Positions 8,484-17,583 of a DNA stretch of 61,552 nucleotides are shown one piece after another. Under the pieces are notes generated by a model. The model made no database searches and was not told where the DNA came from. It worked only from the letters and a program-made list of their open reading frames with translations. This DNA comes from REEB509 sp049314555 (lineage in GTDB: Bacteria; Pseudomonadota; Alphaproteobacteria; Caulobacterales; Aquidulcibacteraceae), in assembly GCA_049314555.1 (NCBI GenBank), contig JBMOEW010000017.1, positions 1 through 61,552 of the forward strand. The letters run 5' to 3'. Position 1 is the first letter of the stretch. Every line of letters begins with the position of its first letter. A program made the translations under genes and the position numbers.

Positions 8484-10370
8484 ATGCCCCGCGCGCCCAT
8501 GACGGAAGTTGAGTTCGAGGACCTGAGCAGCATCGCGCTGAACGCCCCGAACACGCCGACGCGGGCAAAAAACCCTGGTGCCGCCATTGGTTGGATGGCC
8601 CTGGTCGTGGGCTGGCTCTGGGTATTTGGATCTGGTGCCACAATACTTGCCCTGGTCAGCCTCGAGACCATCCTTGGGCTTTCGCCCTTCCAGTGGGCAG
8701 CCATGATCGCGGGCATTCTGTTGCCGGCCTTTATGGTTTGGTTTGCTGGTGCAGCGGCCCAAGAAGGGGCGCGCGCCCGCGCCGACGCTGGGCGCCTGGC
8801 CGATGCCGCCGATACGTTGATCAACCCCGCCCCCGCCGCCGAAGCCGCCGCCCGGCGTTTGGCCGTGGCCGTGCGCGGCGAAATTTCCGCCCTAGACCGC
8901 GCCATCGATGGCGCTCTTTCCAAGCTTCAGTCGGTTGACCAGCTGATCAACGACCACGCCCGCCGCGTCCAAGACACTGCGACCATCGCACAGCAAGGGG
9001 CCGGCGAAATGGTCTCCGGCCTCGATCGGGAACGCCAAGTCCTGATCCGCATGACCCAGGAACTGGAAGAGCAAGTCACCGCGATCGGGGCCGCGATCAA
9101 TCGCCAAACCCGCCTCATCGCCGACGCCGCCCGCACCGCCGAAGCCGGAGTGCGCGCCGCCGATGAAACCCTGGATGCGCGCCTGTCGTCGTTTGGCGCG
9201 GCAGCAGCCCTGATCTCTGATCGCACCCGGGCGTTGTCTGCAGCCGCCAAGGAAAGCGGCGACAGCGCCAATCGCCTTGAAGGGGCCCTCCATGGGGCGC
9301 TTGAGGTTCTGGCCAAGGCCACCACCCTGACAGACGCCGCGCGCCGCAACGCCGACGAAGCGTCTCTCGCCGCCAATGCCACCGCTGGCGCCGTGCGCGA
9401 AACCACCTCGCGGGCTGTCGAAGAGGCCCGCCGCGCCGCCGAACACATCCGCAGCCACGCCCCACAACGCACCGCGGCCTTTGCCCCCACACCGCCCGCG
9501 CGCCCGCTAGATCCGCGCCAAGACGAGCCGGCCGCTCCGCCAGCCCCGCCGCAACGCTCGCGGTGGAGCAATCTGTTTGCCCCTAAGCCGCGCGAGCAGC
9601 AGCCCCCGATTGCACCGCCAGAACAGGCGTTCGAGCGTCCAGCCGCCTACGCCCCAGAACCAGCGCCTGCCCGCCGCCCGGCCCCAGAACCGTTGCCAGA
9701 ACCGGCACCAGAACCGTCAAACGTGCGCCCCCTCTTCTCCGAAGATCAGCGCCCCGCCCGCTCCCCTCGCATTGACCTCGATCCGCCAGATCGCATGCGC
9801 GAACGCGCGGTCGAAGCGCCCGCCGCCCGTGCCGTCGGCGGTGACGCAAACGGCTGGACGTGGCGCGACCTGCTCGCCCAAGTGGACGCCGCCGAATCCC
9901 AAGGCGCGCCCCCTCCCGCCCGGGCAAGCTTTGAACCGCAGCCAGAACTCCGCCCCACGCCAAAAACCGCCGCCGCGCCAATGCCGTTGGAAGAAAACGA
10001 CGCCATCGCCCGGCTCGCCCGCAGCGTTGGCGCCAGCGCCCGCAACGCCGATCAGATCCCCGCCGTTGGTGTGGTGGAGGCCGCTGGCATTCGCTTGCCA
10101 GAGGTGTTTTCCATCGCGGCCCTGGACCGGATCGCCCACCGCGCCCGCAACGGCAGCCAAGCCCGTCGCCGCGCCGTCAAGGACGCGGCCGGCGAGGCGG
10201 TTGCCCGCTTGGGGGCCTACCTGGCTGAAGACAGCCACGCCCGGCAAGAAGCCTCTGGTTTCTTGAACCGCGAAGGCGCGCGAATTGCTGAACTCCTTGG
10301 CCGCGGCCGCGCGTCCATGAGCTCAGAGGCCACCCGCGCCTTCCTGCTGCTTGACGCCGCCGTGGGCTGA
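8484..10370 (+). CDS. TipN-like polar coiled-coil membrane protein, paralogue 1
   Basis: The 628-residue protein has two N-terminal transmembrane helices (about residues 35-60 and 65-90), then a long Ala-rich coiled coil (about 95-315). A Pro/Ala/Glu-rich linker follows (about 320-470), then a folded C-terminal domain with GIRLPEVFSIAALDRIAHRA and a final FLLLDAAVG. This order matches Caulobacter TipN, a new-pole marker with two TM helices and a coiled coil; assignment is by architecture and C-terminal resemblance only. AGAGGA precedes the ATG. The next gene is a paralogue with the same domain order. Confidence 0.65.
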   Translation: MPRAPMTEVEFEDLSSIALNAPNTPTRAKNPGAAIGWMALVVGWLWVFGSGATILALVSLETILGLSPFQWAAMIAGILLPAFMVWFAGAAAQEGARARADAGRLADAADTLINPAPAAEAAARRLAVAVRGEISALDRAIDGALSKLQSVDQLINDHARRVQDTATIAQQGAGEMVSGLDRERQVLIRMTQELEEQVTAIGAAINRQTRLIADAARTAEAGVRAADETLDARLSSFGAAAALISDRTRALSAAAKESGDSANRLEGALHGALEVLAKATTLTDAARRNADEASLAANATAGAVRETTSRAVEEARRAAEHIRSHAPQRTAAFAPTPPARPLDPRQDEPAAPPAPPQRSRWSNLFAPKPREQQPPIAPPEQAFERPAAYAPEPAPARRPAPEPLPEPAPEPSNVRPLFSEDQRPARSPRIDLDPPDRMRERAVEAPAARAVGGDANGWTWRDLLAQVDAAESQGAPPPARASFEPQPELRPTPKTAAAPMPLEENDAIARLARSVGASARNADQIPAVGVVEAAGIRLPEVFSIAALDRIAHRARNGSQARRRAVKDAAGEAVARLGAYLAEDSHARQEASGFLNREGARIAELLGRGRASMSSEATRAFLLLDAAVG

Positions 10371-10513
10371 AACGCACCGGGTTTCGCGCGAAAGGCGAGT
10401 TTCTCCTTGGCATAGCCGTTGCACCCATGTGGGGCGAACGGAGCCGGCTGTCTTCCCCATTTGCTCTTGGGAAGGCGTCGGCCCGGCCGCGAAACGCGTG
10501 TGGAGCCAATGCC

Positions 10514-12259
10514 ATGAAGGATCTAGATACCCCCGATATCGATCTGCGAGAGATTGATCTGCGCGACATTGATCTGCGCGACATCGACCTGCGCGCCGAT
10601 GATGCGGAAAGCGAAGACAACAAGGACCAGAAGTCCTTTTCCTGGATCGGCCTCCTGGGCGGCTTGACTGCCCTTGGTTGGGCAGCCGGTGCCTGCGCCG
10701 CCGCCATGTCCTACTTTGGCCTTGATATCCTGGCTGAGCTGCACCCAGCCCTCCAGGCAGGCCTTGCCGCCATCGCCTTTGGTCCTGCGATTCTGATTTG
10801 GCTTGGGGCCTCCGCCGCCGCCGAAGCAACCCATGCCCGCCGCTTGGCGATGCGTATGGAAGCCCGCGCCGCCAAGACCGTCACGCTCACCTCAGAAGAC
10901 GAGGAAGCCGCCCGCACAAAGCGCCAAAGCGTGGCCCTGCGGTCCGAAATCGACGACCTGAACGCCGCGGTTGAAGAAGCGCTAAGCCGTCTCGGCGAAA
11001 TTGAAATCAACGCCAGCCGCAACATCGCAGCCTTCGAAAACGCGATCAGCGTTGGCGGCCAAGGCGCCGGCGCCCTGAACGCCCTGATGGAACGCGAACG
11101 CGCCGCCATGACGGCCCTGAACGCGGAGTTCCGCTCCGAAACGGAGACTTTGGCCCGCAATGTCTCGCGCCAAATCCGCCTGATCCAGGAAGCGTCCAAG
11201 CTGTTCAAATCTGAAACAGCCAACGCCGAAGCCGTCATGACCGACCAGGCGCACCGCTTCAACGATGCAGCAGAAGCGCTTTCAGAGCGCACCGCCGCCA
11301 TGCATGCCGCCGCCGACGCCGCTGAGCAAGCCTCCGGCCGCCTCGACGACAGCCTCTCCAGCGCGCTGGAAAACCTGAACCAGGCCACCTTATTGAATGA
11401 CGCCTCCCGCGACTCCGCCGAAGCAGCAGCAGCAGCAGCAAACGCCGTTGCCGGGGCCGTTCGCGAAAGCTCGGTGCGCGCCGTCAACGATGTGCGCAAG
11501 GTTGCCCAAATGGTGCGCGAAGAGTCCGCTGCGATCGAAGACGTCGCCAGCGCCGCGTTGGCCCGCCTGCGCGAAGCAGCCGATGCCGCCCGCCTCGCCT
11601 CAGAAGACAGCCAAGCCGCCGCAGATCGCCACGCCAGCGCCATCGAAAAGCGCCTTGGGGCCCTGGCAGAAACCGCCAAGGTCGCCCGTCGTCAACCAGC
11701 ACCAGCAACCGTCCGCACACAGGCCTTTGTTGAAGATCAACCGATCTCCGCCGCAGCCGGCAGCGGCCGTGCATCCAGCATGAGCTTTGCCAAACCAGCG
11801 CCAGCCGCCTCTCGGTTTGCCAATCGCTTTGGCGGCGACGCAGACTGGAACAATCTGTTGCCAGATGATCCAGACGCGTTGCATCTCGACGTTGCCAACG
11901 AACGCGGCAACGATCCGTTCGGCCTCAGCGAAGCCAATGATCCAGACGCAGCCCTTGTCCAAAGCGCGCTGGAAGTGTGCTCCGCAGCCGGCATTCGCCT
12001 CAGCGAAGCCCTGGGCCCGGAGGACATGGAACGCATCGCCGGCCGGGCGCGGTTTGGGGCCTCAGCCCGCCGCCGCGCCGTCAGCGAAGCAGCCCCGGCT
12101 TCGGTCCAACGGCTGAACCGCCATCTTCGCCGCTCGCCCCAGGCCAAGACCGTGGCGATGGAATTCCGCGCCCGTCCAGAACTGGCCAAAGTCAATCGCC
12201 GCGGCCAAAACGCCGATGTGATCGTGGCCTACCTCATGCTGGACGCCGCGTTGGTGTGA
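10514..12259 (+). CDS. TipN-like polar coiled-coil membrane protein, paralogue 2
   Basis: The 581-residue protein has the same plan as the upstream gene: two TM helices (about residues 45-70 and 80-105), a long coiled coil (about 110-400), a short linker, and a C-terminal domain GIRLSEALGPEDMERIAGRARFG ending YLMLDAALV (only the matching core is conserved). The cytoplasmic N-terminus carries four copies of an IDLRD-type pentapeptide. The start at 10514 has GGAG eight bases upstream; an earlier in-frame ATG at 10427 lies in non-homologous sequence. It overlaps the convergent lipoprotein gene by 31 bases. A role in polarity or cell-envelope organisation is inferred. Confidence 0.65.
   Translation: MKDLDTPDIDLREIDLRDIDLRDIDLRADDAESEDNKDQKSFSWIGLLGGLTALGWAAGACAAAMSYFGLDILAELHPALQAGLAAIAFGPAILIWLGASAAAEATHARRLAMRMEARAAKTVTLTSEDEEAARTKRQSVALRSEIDDLNAAVEEALSRLGEIEINASRNIAAFENAISVGGQGAGALNALMERERAAMTALNAEFRSETETLARNVSRQIRLIQEASKLFKSETANAEAVMTDQAHRFNDAAEALSERTAAMHAAADAAEQASGRLDDSLSSALENLNQATLLNDASRDSAEAAAAAANAVAGAVRESSVRAVNDVRKVAQMVREESAAIEDVASAALARLREAADAARLASEDSQAAADRHASAIEKRLGALAETAKVARRQPAPATVRTQAFVEDQPISAAAGSGRASSMSFAKPAPAASRFANRFGGDADWNNLLPDDPDALHLDVANERGNDPFGLSEANDPDAALVQSALEVCSAAGIRLSEALGPEDMERIAGRARFGASARRRAVSEAAPASVQRLNRHLRRSPQAKTVAMEFRARPELAKVNRRGQNADVIVAYLMLDAALV
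10541..10600 (+). repeat. 15-base tandem repeat encoding IDLRD-type pentapeptides
   Basis: Four consecutive 15-base units start GATCTGCG or GACCTGCG (10541, 10556, 10571, 10586). Units 2 and 3 differ by one base. They encode D-L-R-[ED/DI]-type repeats near the N-terminus of paralogue 2, before the first TM helix. Near-identical in-frame units suggest recent slippage expansion. Confidence 0.85.
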
Positions 12260-12861
12260 TCTGACGCAGCTTCATAAAGCGAGCGCGCGATGTCGGAAGC
12301 GACGTCGCGCGCAAGCGATTCTAGCGCCGCAGCCGCAAGCCCGGTCGAACGCTCCGAAAGCGGAGCAACCCGGTCAAACGGCAGCGTGGCAATCAACTCC
12401 CGCGTGCGCGTTTCAACAAGCCGCGCTGTACCGCCCATGTGCGCTTCCAGCCGGCCATCGTGCTCGTGGATTTCAAACGCTGCGATATCCCACTGGATTT
12501 CATAGTCCGCGCGCACCCCGCTTCCGGCCCGCACCCCGCCCCGCACAAGGCCCTGCGCATCCAGCGTGTCCACCAGCAATGCCTGCAGCAGGTCAGGCGT
12601 GCGCCCGGCCCACTCGACCTGGTCCACGTACGCAATCACCCCGTTGGTGCGCCAAACCATCTCCGCCCCCATCAGGGCGCGCGCACCATTTGGCGCGGCC
12701 ACAGCCAACACCAGAGACGAGGGTTCGCTCCGTACACCAACAGGGCTCGATGCCGCAGACATGGTGTAGATCCGCGGCGGCTTTGGTGCCTCCGGCAACA
12801 CAGAAACGCATCCCGCCAACGGGATCAGCGCCACAACAAACAGATAACGAACCGCGCTCAT
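12229..12861 (-). CDS. ABC-type transport auxiliary lipoprotein (PqiC-like)
   Basis: The 210-residue lipoprotein has signal peptide YLFVVALIPLAGC with lipobox LAGC (Cys18). It continues with a domain like the ABC-transport auxiliary family that accompanies Mla/MCE systems (VLAVAAPNGARALMGAEMVWRT; IQWDIAAFEIHEHDGRL). Such outer-membrane-anchored proteins are thought to receive or tether the MCE tunnel. Its start overlaps the mlaD stop (ATGA, 12858-12861), making it the last gene of the lipid-transport operon. Confidence 0.85.
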   Translation of the reverse strand: MSAVRYLFVVALIPLAGCVSVLPEAPKPPRIYTMSAASSPVGVRSEPSSLVLAVAAPNGARALMGAEMVWRTNGVIAYVDQVEWAGRTPDLLQALLVDTLDAQGLVRGGVRAGSGVRADYEIQWDIAAFEIHEHDGRLEAHMGGTARLVETRTRELIATLPFDRVAPLSERSTGLAAAALESLARDVASDIARSLYEAASDHTNAASSMR

Positions 12862-13802
12862 GGCCGCACCTCCACCGTCGGTCGCGACTGGTCAAACACA
12901 AAGCCGTAGGGATCCTCTTCCACCTCCCCCGCGAGCCGCTCCAGCGCAACCGAAAGGCGGCGAATGTCTTGCGCTGCAAGGGTCATCTCCGGCAGGGTCT
13001 GCGCGTTGACGGTGGTCGCGGTGTCTTCCAGTTCCGTCATCAAGTCGCGCGCGCTCAACACCGCGACGTTCAAGTTAGAAACCGCCACCTGCGTCTCTTC
13101 TAGAACCGCCGAACTGCGCGCATCCAGATTGGCGAGCCGCCCCTGCGCATCGGTTGCCAACACGCTGACCGCCTCACTGCCCTCCCGGATCGCCCGCGCC
13201 GCCGCAGCAGCATCAGCAATCGCTGCGCGGTTTGCCGCCAACTCTGAAGAAACCGCGCTCAGGTCTCGCAGCATCTTCGAAACCGCATCGATGTTTTCCT
13301 CCGTAAAAAGACCTTGCGCCGCCGCCAGCGTTTCGCTGGCCCGCGTGGCAATATCTTCACCGGCCATGAAAATCTCCGCCAACGGATCAGGCAGCCCGCG
13401 GATCTGCGGAACAGGTTGTCCAAGCCCCTGGCGCAAGATCGGCGCGGATGGCGTGCCCCCGCTGAGCTGGATCAAGGTCACGCCCGTTAATCCGATCTGC
13501 TCCAATTGCCCAAGCGTGTCGACTTTCACCGGCGTGGTGGCCCGCACCCGGACCAATGCCAAAACGCGATTGGCATTGCGCGGATCGATCGTCAGCTCTT
13601 CAACTTCGCCCACCTTGATCCCATTGAAGCGCACCTCGCCGCCATTTGACAGGCCCCGCACGGCCCCCTCAAACACCACCTCATACATCGAGTATTGCGT
13701 GCTCCATGAGGCCCGCGCGAGCCACATCGCAAACAGCATGATCAGCGCGGCACCAACGATCGCCGCACCGCCCAACAAAACGTAGTTTGCCCGGGTTTCC
13801 AT
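12858..13802 (-). CDS. mlaD: MlaD/MCE-domain substrate-binding protein
   Basis: The 314-residue protein has one N-terminal TM helix (about residues 7-29), then an MCE domain (YEVVFEGAVRGLSNGGEVRF; KVGEVEELTIDP). A helical C-terminal region follows (about 150-290), longer than in E. coli MlaD and resembling the coiled segments of single-MCE proteins that form periplasmic needles. MCE proteins bind and shuttle phospholipids between membranes. It lies four bases after mlaF and overlaps the auxiliary lipoprotein gene. Confidence 0.88.
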   Translation of the reverse strand: METRANYVLLGGAAIVGAALIMLFAMWLARASWSTQYSMYEVVFEGAVRGLSNGGEVRFNGIKVGEVEELTIDPRNANRVLALVRVRATTPVKVDTLGQLEQIGLTGVTLIQLSGGTPSAPILRQGLGQPVPQIRGLPDPLAEIFMAGEDIATRASETLAAAQGLFTEENIDAVSKMLRDLSAVSSELAANRAAIADAAAAARAIREGSEAVSVLATDAQGRLANLDARSSAVLEETQVAVSNLNVAVLSARDLMTELEDTATTVNAQTLPEMTLAAQDIRRLSVALERLAGEVEEDPYGFVFDQSRPTVEVRP

Positions 13803-13806
13803 AGCT

Positions 13807-14577
13807 CTAGCCCTTCATCCCTTCTGCGCCCGTATGCGCAGCCCGCCCGCGAGGGCCGGAAAAATACTCAAGCAACCATCCAGTGGCATTGGCTTGCACA
13901 TCAGCGAGCGCGCCAAGCGCCGCGATCTTGCCCCCCAAAATCACCGCAACCCGGTCCACCACCGCCGAAAGCGTGTCTTGGTCGTGCGTGACCAGAAAAA
14001 CGCTCAATCCCAGATCATCCGTCAGATCACGCACCAAACGATCAAAGCTCGCAGCTGTGACAGGATCGAGCCCAGCGGTCGGTTCGTCCAGAAACAGAAG
14101 TTCCGGATCAAGCGCCAGCGCCCGCGCCAGCGCCACCCGCTTGCGCATGCCGCCCGAGATTTCGGACGGCTTCTTGTGGTGCGACTGCGTATCCAACCCA
14201 GACAGGCTAAGCTTGATGTCGGCGATTTCGGAGATGAGCATCGCCGGCAGATTGGTGTGCTCGCGCAGCGGCAACTCCACGTTTTCCTTCACCGTGAGCG
14301 TTGAAAACAAGGCCCCGTCCTGGAAGAGCACGCCGATCCGTTTGGCGAGCCCCTCACCTTGCTCGCTCAGCGGCTTGCCAAAAAGGCTAATCGATCCCGC
14401 ATACGGATGATCCAAACCAACAATCTGGCGCAACAACACAGATTTTCCGCACCCAGAAGGTCCAATAACGCCCAGGATCTCGCCGCGCATCAGGTCAAGA
14501 TCGAGGCCCTGGTGCACCACATGGTCGCCAAAGCGCGTCTCAAGCCCCCGCACCTGGATCACAGCCTCCCCGCTCAT
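13807..14577 (-). CDS. mlaF: MlaF-type lipid transport ATPase
   Basis: The 256-residue ABC ATPase has Walker A GPSGCGKS (about residues 39-46), signature SEISGGMRKR, Walker B LLFLDEPTAGLDP and H-loop LVTHD. The GGMRKRVALARA segment is typical of MlaF/Ttg2A proteins. ATP hydrolysis would drive phospholipid movement through MlaE. The start at 14577 overlaps the mlaE stop (ATGA). Confidence 0.92.
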   Translation of the reverse strand: MSGEAVIQVRGLETRFGDHVVHQGLDLDLMRGEILGVIGPSGCGKSVLLRQIVGLDHPYAGSISLFGKPLSEQGEGLAKRIGVLFQDGALFSTLTVKENVELPLREHTNLPAMLISEIADIKLSLSGLDTQSHHKKPSEISGGMRKRVALARALALDPELLFLDEPTAGLDPVTAASFDRLVRDLTDDLGLSVFLVTHDQDTLSAVVDRVAVILGGKIAALGALADVQANATGWLLEYFSGPRGRAAHTGAEGMKG

Positions 14578-15713
14578 AGGTCCATCTCCAGAAACCAGAG
14601 CGCAAACAGGGCATCCAGAACGATCACCAGGAAGATCGATTGCACCACAGACGAAGTCACCCGTTTGCCAAGCGAGGCCACGTCTCCGCCCACCGCCAAC
14701 CCGTGGCGGCACCCCACAATCGCCAGCACCAGCGCAAACACCGGTGCCTTCGCCATTCCCACCCAGAAGTGCTGCGAAGGAACCGCCTCCTGAATGCGGA
14801 AGAAAAACATCGTGGGGCTCACGCCCAACTCGCCCCAGCACACCAGCATGCCGCCAAACAAGCCCGCGGCCACGGCCGCAAACGTCAAAATGGGCGTCAT
14901 GATCAGCATCGCGATCACGCGGGGGACCACTAAGGCCTCCATCGGCTGAAGCCCAAGCACCCGCATCGCGTCAATTTCCTGACGCATCTTCATCGAGCCG
15001 ATTTCAGCGGTAAACGCACTATCGGTGCGCCCGGCCAGCAACACCGCGGTGATCACCACCGCAAACTCGCGCATCACCGAAAACGCCACAAGCTCGACCG
15101 TAAACACGCTCGCGCCAAAGTCGCCTAAGATCCGCGCGCCCAGATAGGCGATCACCAGCCCCACAAAAAACGACAGCAACATGATGATCGGCAAGGCATT
15201 CAGCCCCGCATTCTCCATCACGTTAACAACCGTAACCCAGCGGATCTTGGCCGGCTGCACCACCAAGCGCGCCATCGTCGCCAGCGTCTGCCCAAGAAAC
15301 GACAGCGTATCCAGCGCCTCGATCCAGACCGCTTCAACGCCACGCCCAATCCGCTCTAGCACCGCGATCAGGCTCACTTCCCGAACGGGCGGTGGCGGGC
15401 AAGGCTGCGCTGCCGAGCGCGCCGCCCGCAACAGCCGCGCCGCACTCGCATGCGTGCCAACAACGGTTAATGGCCGGTCTTTATTGCCACACGGGCTGGA
15501 GCCCCGCAGCGTGCGGTCGATCAGATAGGCCCCCGCCACATCCAGATGCCCAAGCCCAGACACATCCACCTGCGCCCGCGCCCCAAGATCCAAGCCAGCC
15601 GCTCGCAACGGCTCCTCCAGCTCACCGATGGTGGCGACTGTCCAATCGCCCGACACCGACAAAACTGAGACTCCGCCATTCTGGCTGAGCGTGAATGCGG
15701 CCACAGCCGCCAT
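14574..15713 (-). CDS. mlaE: MlaE-type permease with N-terminal STAS domain
   Basis: The 379-residue protein has an N-terminal STAS domain (about residues 1-100; VSGDWTVATIGELE, DVSGLGHLDVAGAYL), the fold of MlaB. It is fused to an MlaE/YrbE permease with five or six TM helices (about 140-379), including LVAFSVMREFAVVITAVL, the EIGSMKMRQEIDAMRVLG coupling helix, and FGGMLVCWGELG. The fusion explains why no separate mlaB is seen. First gene of mlaE-mlaF-mlaD-lipoprotein; no mlaC is present here. Confidence 0.92.
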   Translation of the reverse strand: MAAVAAFTLSQNGGVSVLSVSGDWTVATIGELEEPLRAAGLDLGARAQVDVSGLGHLDVAGAYLIDRTLRGSSPCGNKDRPLTVVGTHASAARLLRAARSAAQPCPPPPVREVSLIAVLERIGRGVEAVWIEALDTLSFLGQTLATMARLVVQPAKIRWVTVVNVMENAGLNALPIIMLLSFFVGLVIAYLGARILGDFGASVFTVELVAFSVMREFAVVITAVLLAGRTDSAFTAEIGSMKMRQEIDAMRVLGLQPMEALVVPRVIAMLIMTPILTFAAVAAGLFGGMLVCWGELGVSPTMFFFRIQEAVPSQHFWVGMAKAPVFALVLAIVGCRHGLAVGGDVASLGKRVTSSVVQSIFLVIVLDALFALWFLEMDL

Positions 15714-15825
15714 GGTCTTGCTCCGTTTCGCGCTTCCACCAGCGCGCGACGCTCGTTCTACAGCCTAACCCCGAACGGATTGCAAAGACCTTCAAGTGTT
15801 TGGCGCAAATGAGGTTAACCCATGT

Positions 15826-17025
15826 TCACATTATGCGCGCCGTGCCTGCCCCGATCCGCGCCTCTTTGGAGGCCAAATAGATCAGAAAGCCGCCGCCAGC
15901 GGCCAGCAGCGCCATGACGCCGTAGCCCATGCCGCCCACAATGTCGTAAAGCACCCCCGCCCCTAGGGTCGACAGCCCCAAAAACAAACCAGATGCGAGG
16001 GCTGCGTAAATGGTCTGCGCCACACCGGTCACCGCCTCCGGGGCCTCGCGGTGAATTATTCGTAATGCGCCCACATGAGCCGCGGCGAACGTGGCGGCGT
16101 GCAACAGCTGCAAAGGCCACAGCGCCCAAATCGGCGGCGCAAGCGCCAATGCAGTCCAGCGCAGCACGCCAGCGGCCGCTCCCAAAAGAAGCAACGTTTC
16201 CGGCGCAACTCTTTTTTCGATCCGCACGAGGAAGAACAAAAACGTCACCTCTGCCGCAACCCCGATCGCCCACAAAAACCCGATGAGGCCCGCCGGCACC
16301 CCCTGCTGGTCCCACACCACCGAGCCGAACGCATAGTAAAACCCGTGGCTGCACTGGATCAGCCCCGCGCCCACCACGACATAAAAGAAGCGTTTGCCGC
16401 GCATCAGCGAAAGGCCTTTGCCCAAGCGCTCGCGCACCCCCATCGGCTCCGTCAGCACCGGCGCGGGATCGGGCAGCAGCAATAGGGTTGTTACTACTGC
16501 CGCCGCATACCCCGCAACGATCCACCACGGCGCGATGCCAAGCCCGTAGCTGGCCACCACGAGGCCGCCCACGACGTTGGCGGCGATAAACGCTGTGGAG
16601 CCAACCCCGCGAATAACCCCATATGGCATCGGCCCACTTCGACCAGCCCGCAGCGCCATAGACTCCATCAGCGGCATGATCGCGGCCGAAGCGCTCGCCG
16701 CCAGAAAATAAACGACAAACATGGCCCAAAAACCATGCATGAGAAAAAACACGGAAAACCCGACCAGCGCCGCAAATGAGAAAATCAGGACCGGCGTGCG
16801 CCGGTCCGCGAACCCATCGGCCCATGCCGCCAAACCAGGCCCGACCGCAATCCGCATGAGTTGCGCGGAAGCCAAAATCGCGCCGATTTCAACCCCCGAA
16901 AGCCCCCGCGCGTGCGCCATCCACGGCGCAAGGAAAGGCAGCGCCATTCCAAAACCGGAAAACAGCGCCATCAGCACAAGCGTAACCCGCGGTGCAGGCA
17001 AAGAAGTGAGCGGTGCGTTGATCAT
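15826..17025 (-). CDS. MFS transporter, HcaT / MFS_1-like
   Basis: The 399-residue protein has about 12 hydrophobic segments and resembles the phenylpropionate-permease-like MFS_1-like group (MALFSGFGMALPFLAPWMAHARGLSGVEIGAIL; HGFYYAFGSVVWDQQGV read in parts). The substrate is unknown. The start MINAPLTSL at 17025 begins just before the first helix. No Shine-Dalgarno is visible there, and the frame extends upstream to 17334 without homology, so the exact start is uncertain. Confidence 0.82.
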   Translation of the reverse strand: MINAPLTSLPAPRVTLVLMALFSGFGMALPFLAPWMAHARGLSGVEIGAILASAQLMRIAVGPGLAAWADGFADRRTPVLIFSFAALVGFSVFFLMHGFWAMFVVYFLAASASAAIMPLMESMALRAGRSGPMPYGVIRGVGSTAFIAANVVGGLVVASYGLGIAPWWIVAGYAAAVVTTLLLLPDPAPVLTEPMGVRERLGKGLSLMRGKRFFYVVVGAGLIQCSHGFYYAFGSVVWDQQGVPAGLIGFLWAIGVAAEVTFLFFLVRIEKRVAPETLLLLGAAAGVLRWTALALAPPIWALWPLQLLHAATFAAAHVGALRIIHREAPEAVTGVAQTIYAALASGLFLGLSTLGAGVLYDIVGGMGYGVMALLAAGGGFLIYLASKEARIGAGTARIM

Positions 17026-17190
17026 CACACGGGAGGAAAGGAGGGCCAGGCCGCGCAAGTCAAACGGCTCCAACAAGCCCCTCACCCTGAACCAGCCTGC
17101 GCCGGCTTGCAACCGCGCCCCCGAACGGGCACGCAGGTTTTGCCAGATCAACACGCGTGCAATCGGCACAACGATCAGCGATAAAGGCAC

Positions 17191-17583
17191 ATGGCAAGCG
17201 CCTCTCGACTGTTCTTTGTGGCCGCGATCAGCGGGTTTTTGTGCGTGGCGTTTGGTGCCTTTGTGGGCCATCGGCTGCAGGGCGCGCAGGCCCTCGCCTA
17301 TGCGCAAACCGGATTTGACTATCAAGCGCTCCACACCCTTGCAGCCATCGGGGCAGCCCTGCTGGCGCGCACCGGAAGCCGCACCGCTCTCAGCGCCGGA
17401 TGGCTCTTCTTGTTCGGCACAGCTATATTCTGCGGGTCGCTCTATGCGATGGCGCTAGGTGCCCCTCGGGTTTTGGGCTTTGCCACCCCGATAGGCGGGG
17501 TCAGCTTTATGGTTGGCTGGGGTCTTCTGGCGCGCGCCGCCTGGTCATCGGGCAAAAGTTCAAACCAGGACGCCAAACAATGA
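17191..17583 (+). CDS. DUF423 membrane protein
   Basis: The 130-residue protein has four hydrophobic helices and matches the small DUF423 (YgdD-like) inner-membrane family: AISGFLCVAFGAFVGH at the N-terminus, FDYQALHTLAAIGAAL, GSLYAMALGAPR and PIGGVSFMVGWGLLA. Its function is unknown in the family. Its stop overlaps the next gene's ATG at 17580. Confidence 0.88.
   Translation: MASASRLFFVAAISGFLCVAFGAFVGHRLQGAQALAYAQTGFDYQALHTLAAIGAALLARTGSRTALSAGWLFLFGTAIFCGSLYAMALGAPRVLGFATPIGGVSFMVGWGLLARAAWSSGKSSNQDAKQ

Noticed and set aside
10541..10600. Pentapeptide-repeat (Mfp/Qnr-like) domain
   Set aside because: Only four units occur and they lack the A(D/N)LXX solenoid pattern over a useful length.
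10711..11679. A long minus-strand frame under the second TipN-like gene
   Set aside because: Its Arg/Ala/Ser-rich composition is what the reverse of an Ala/Glu coiled coil produces.
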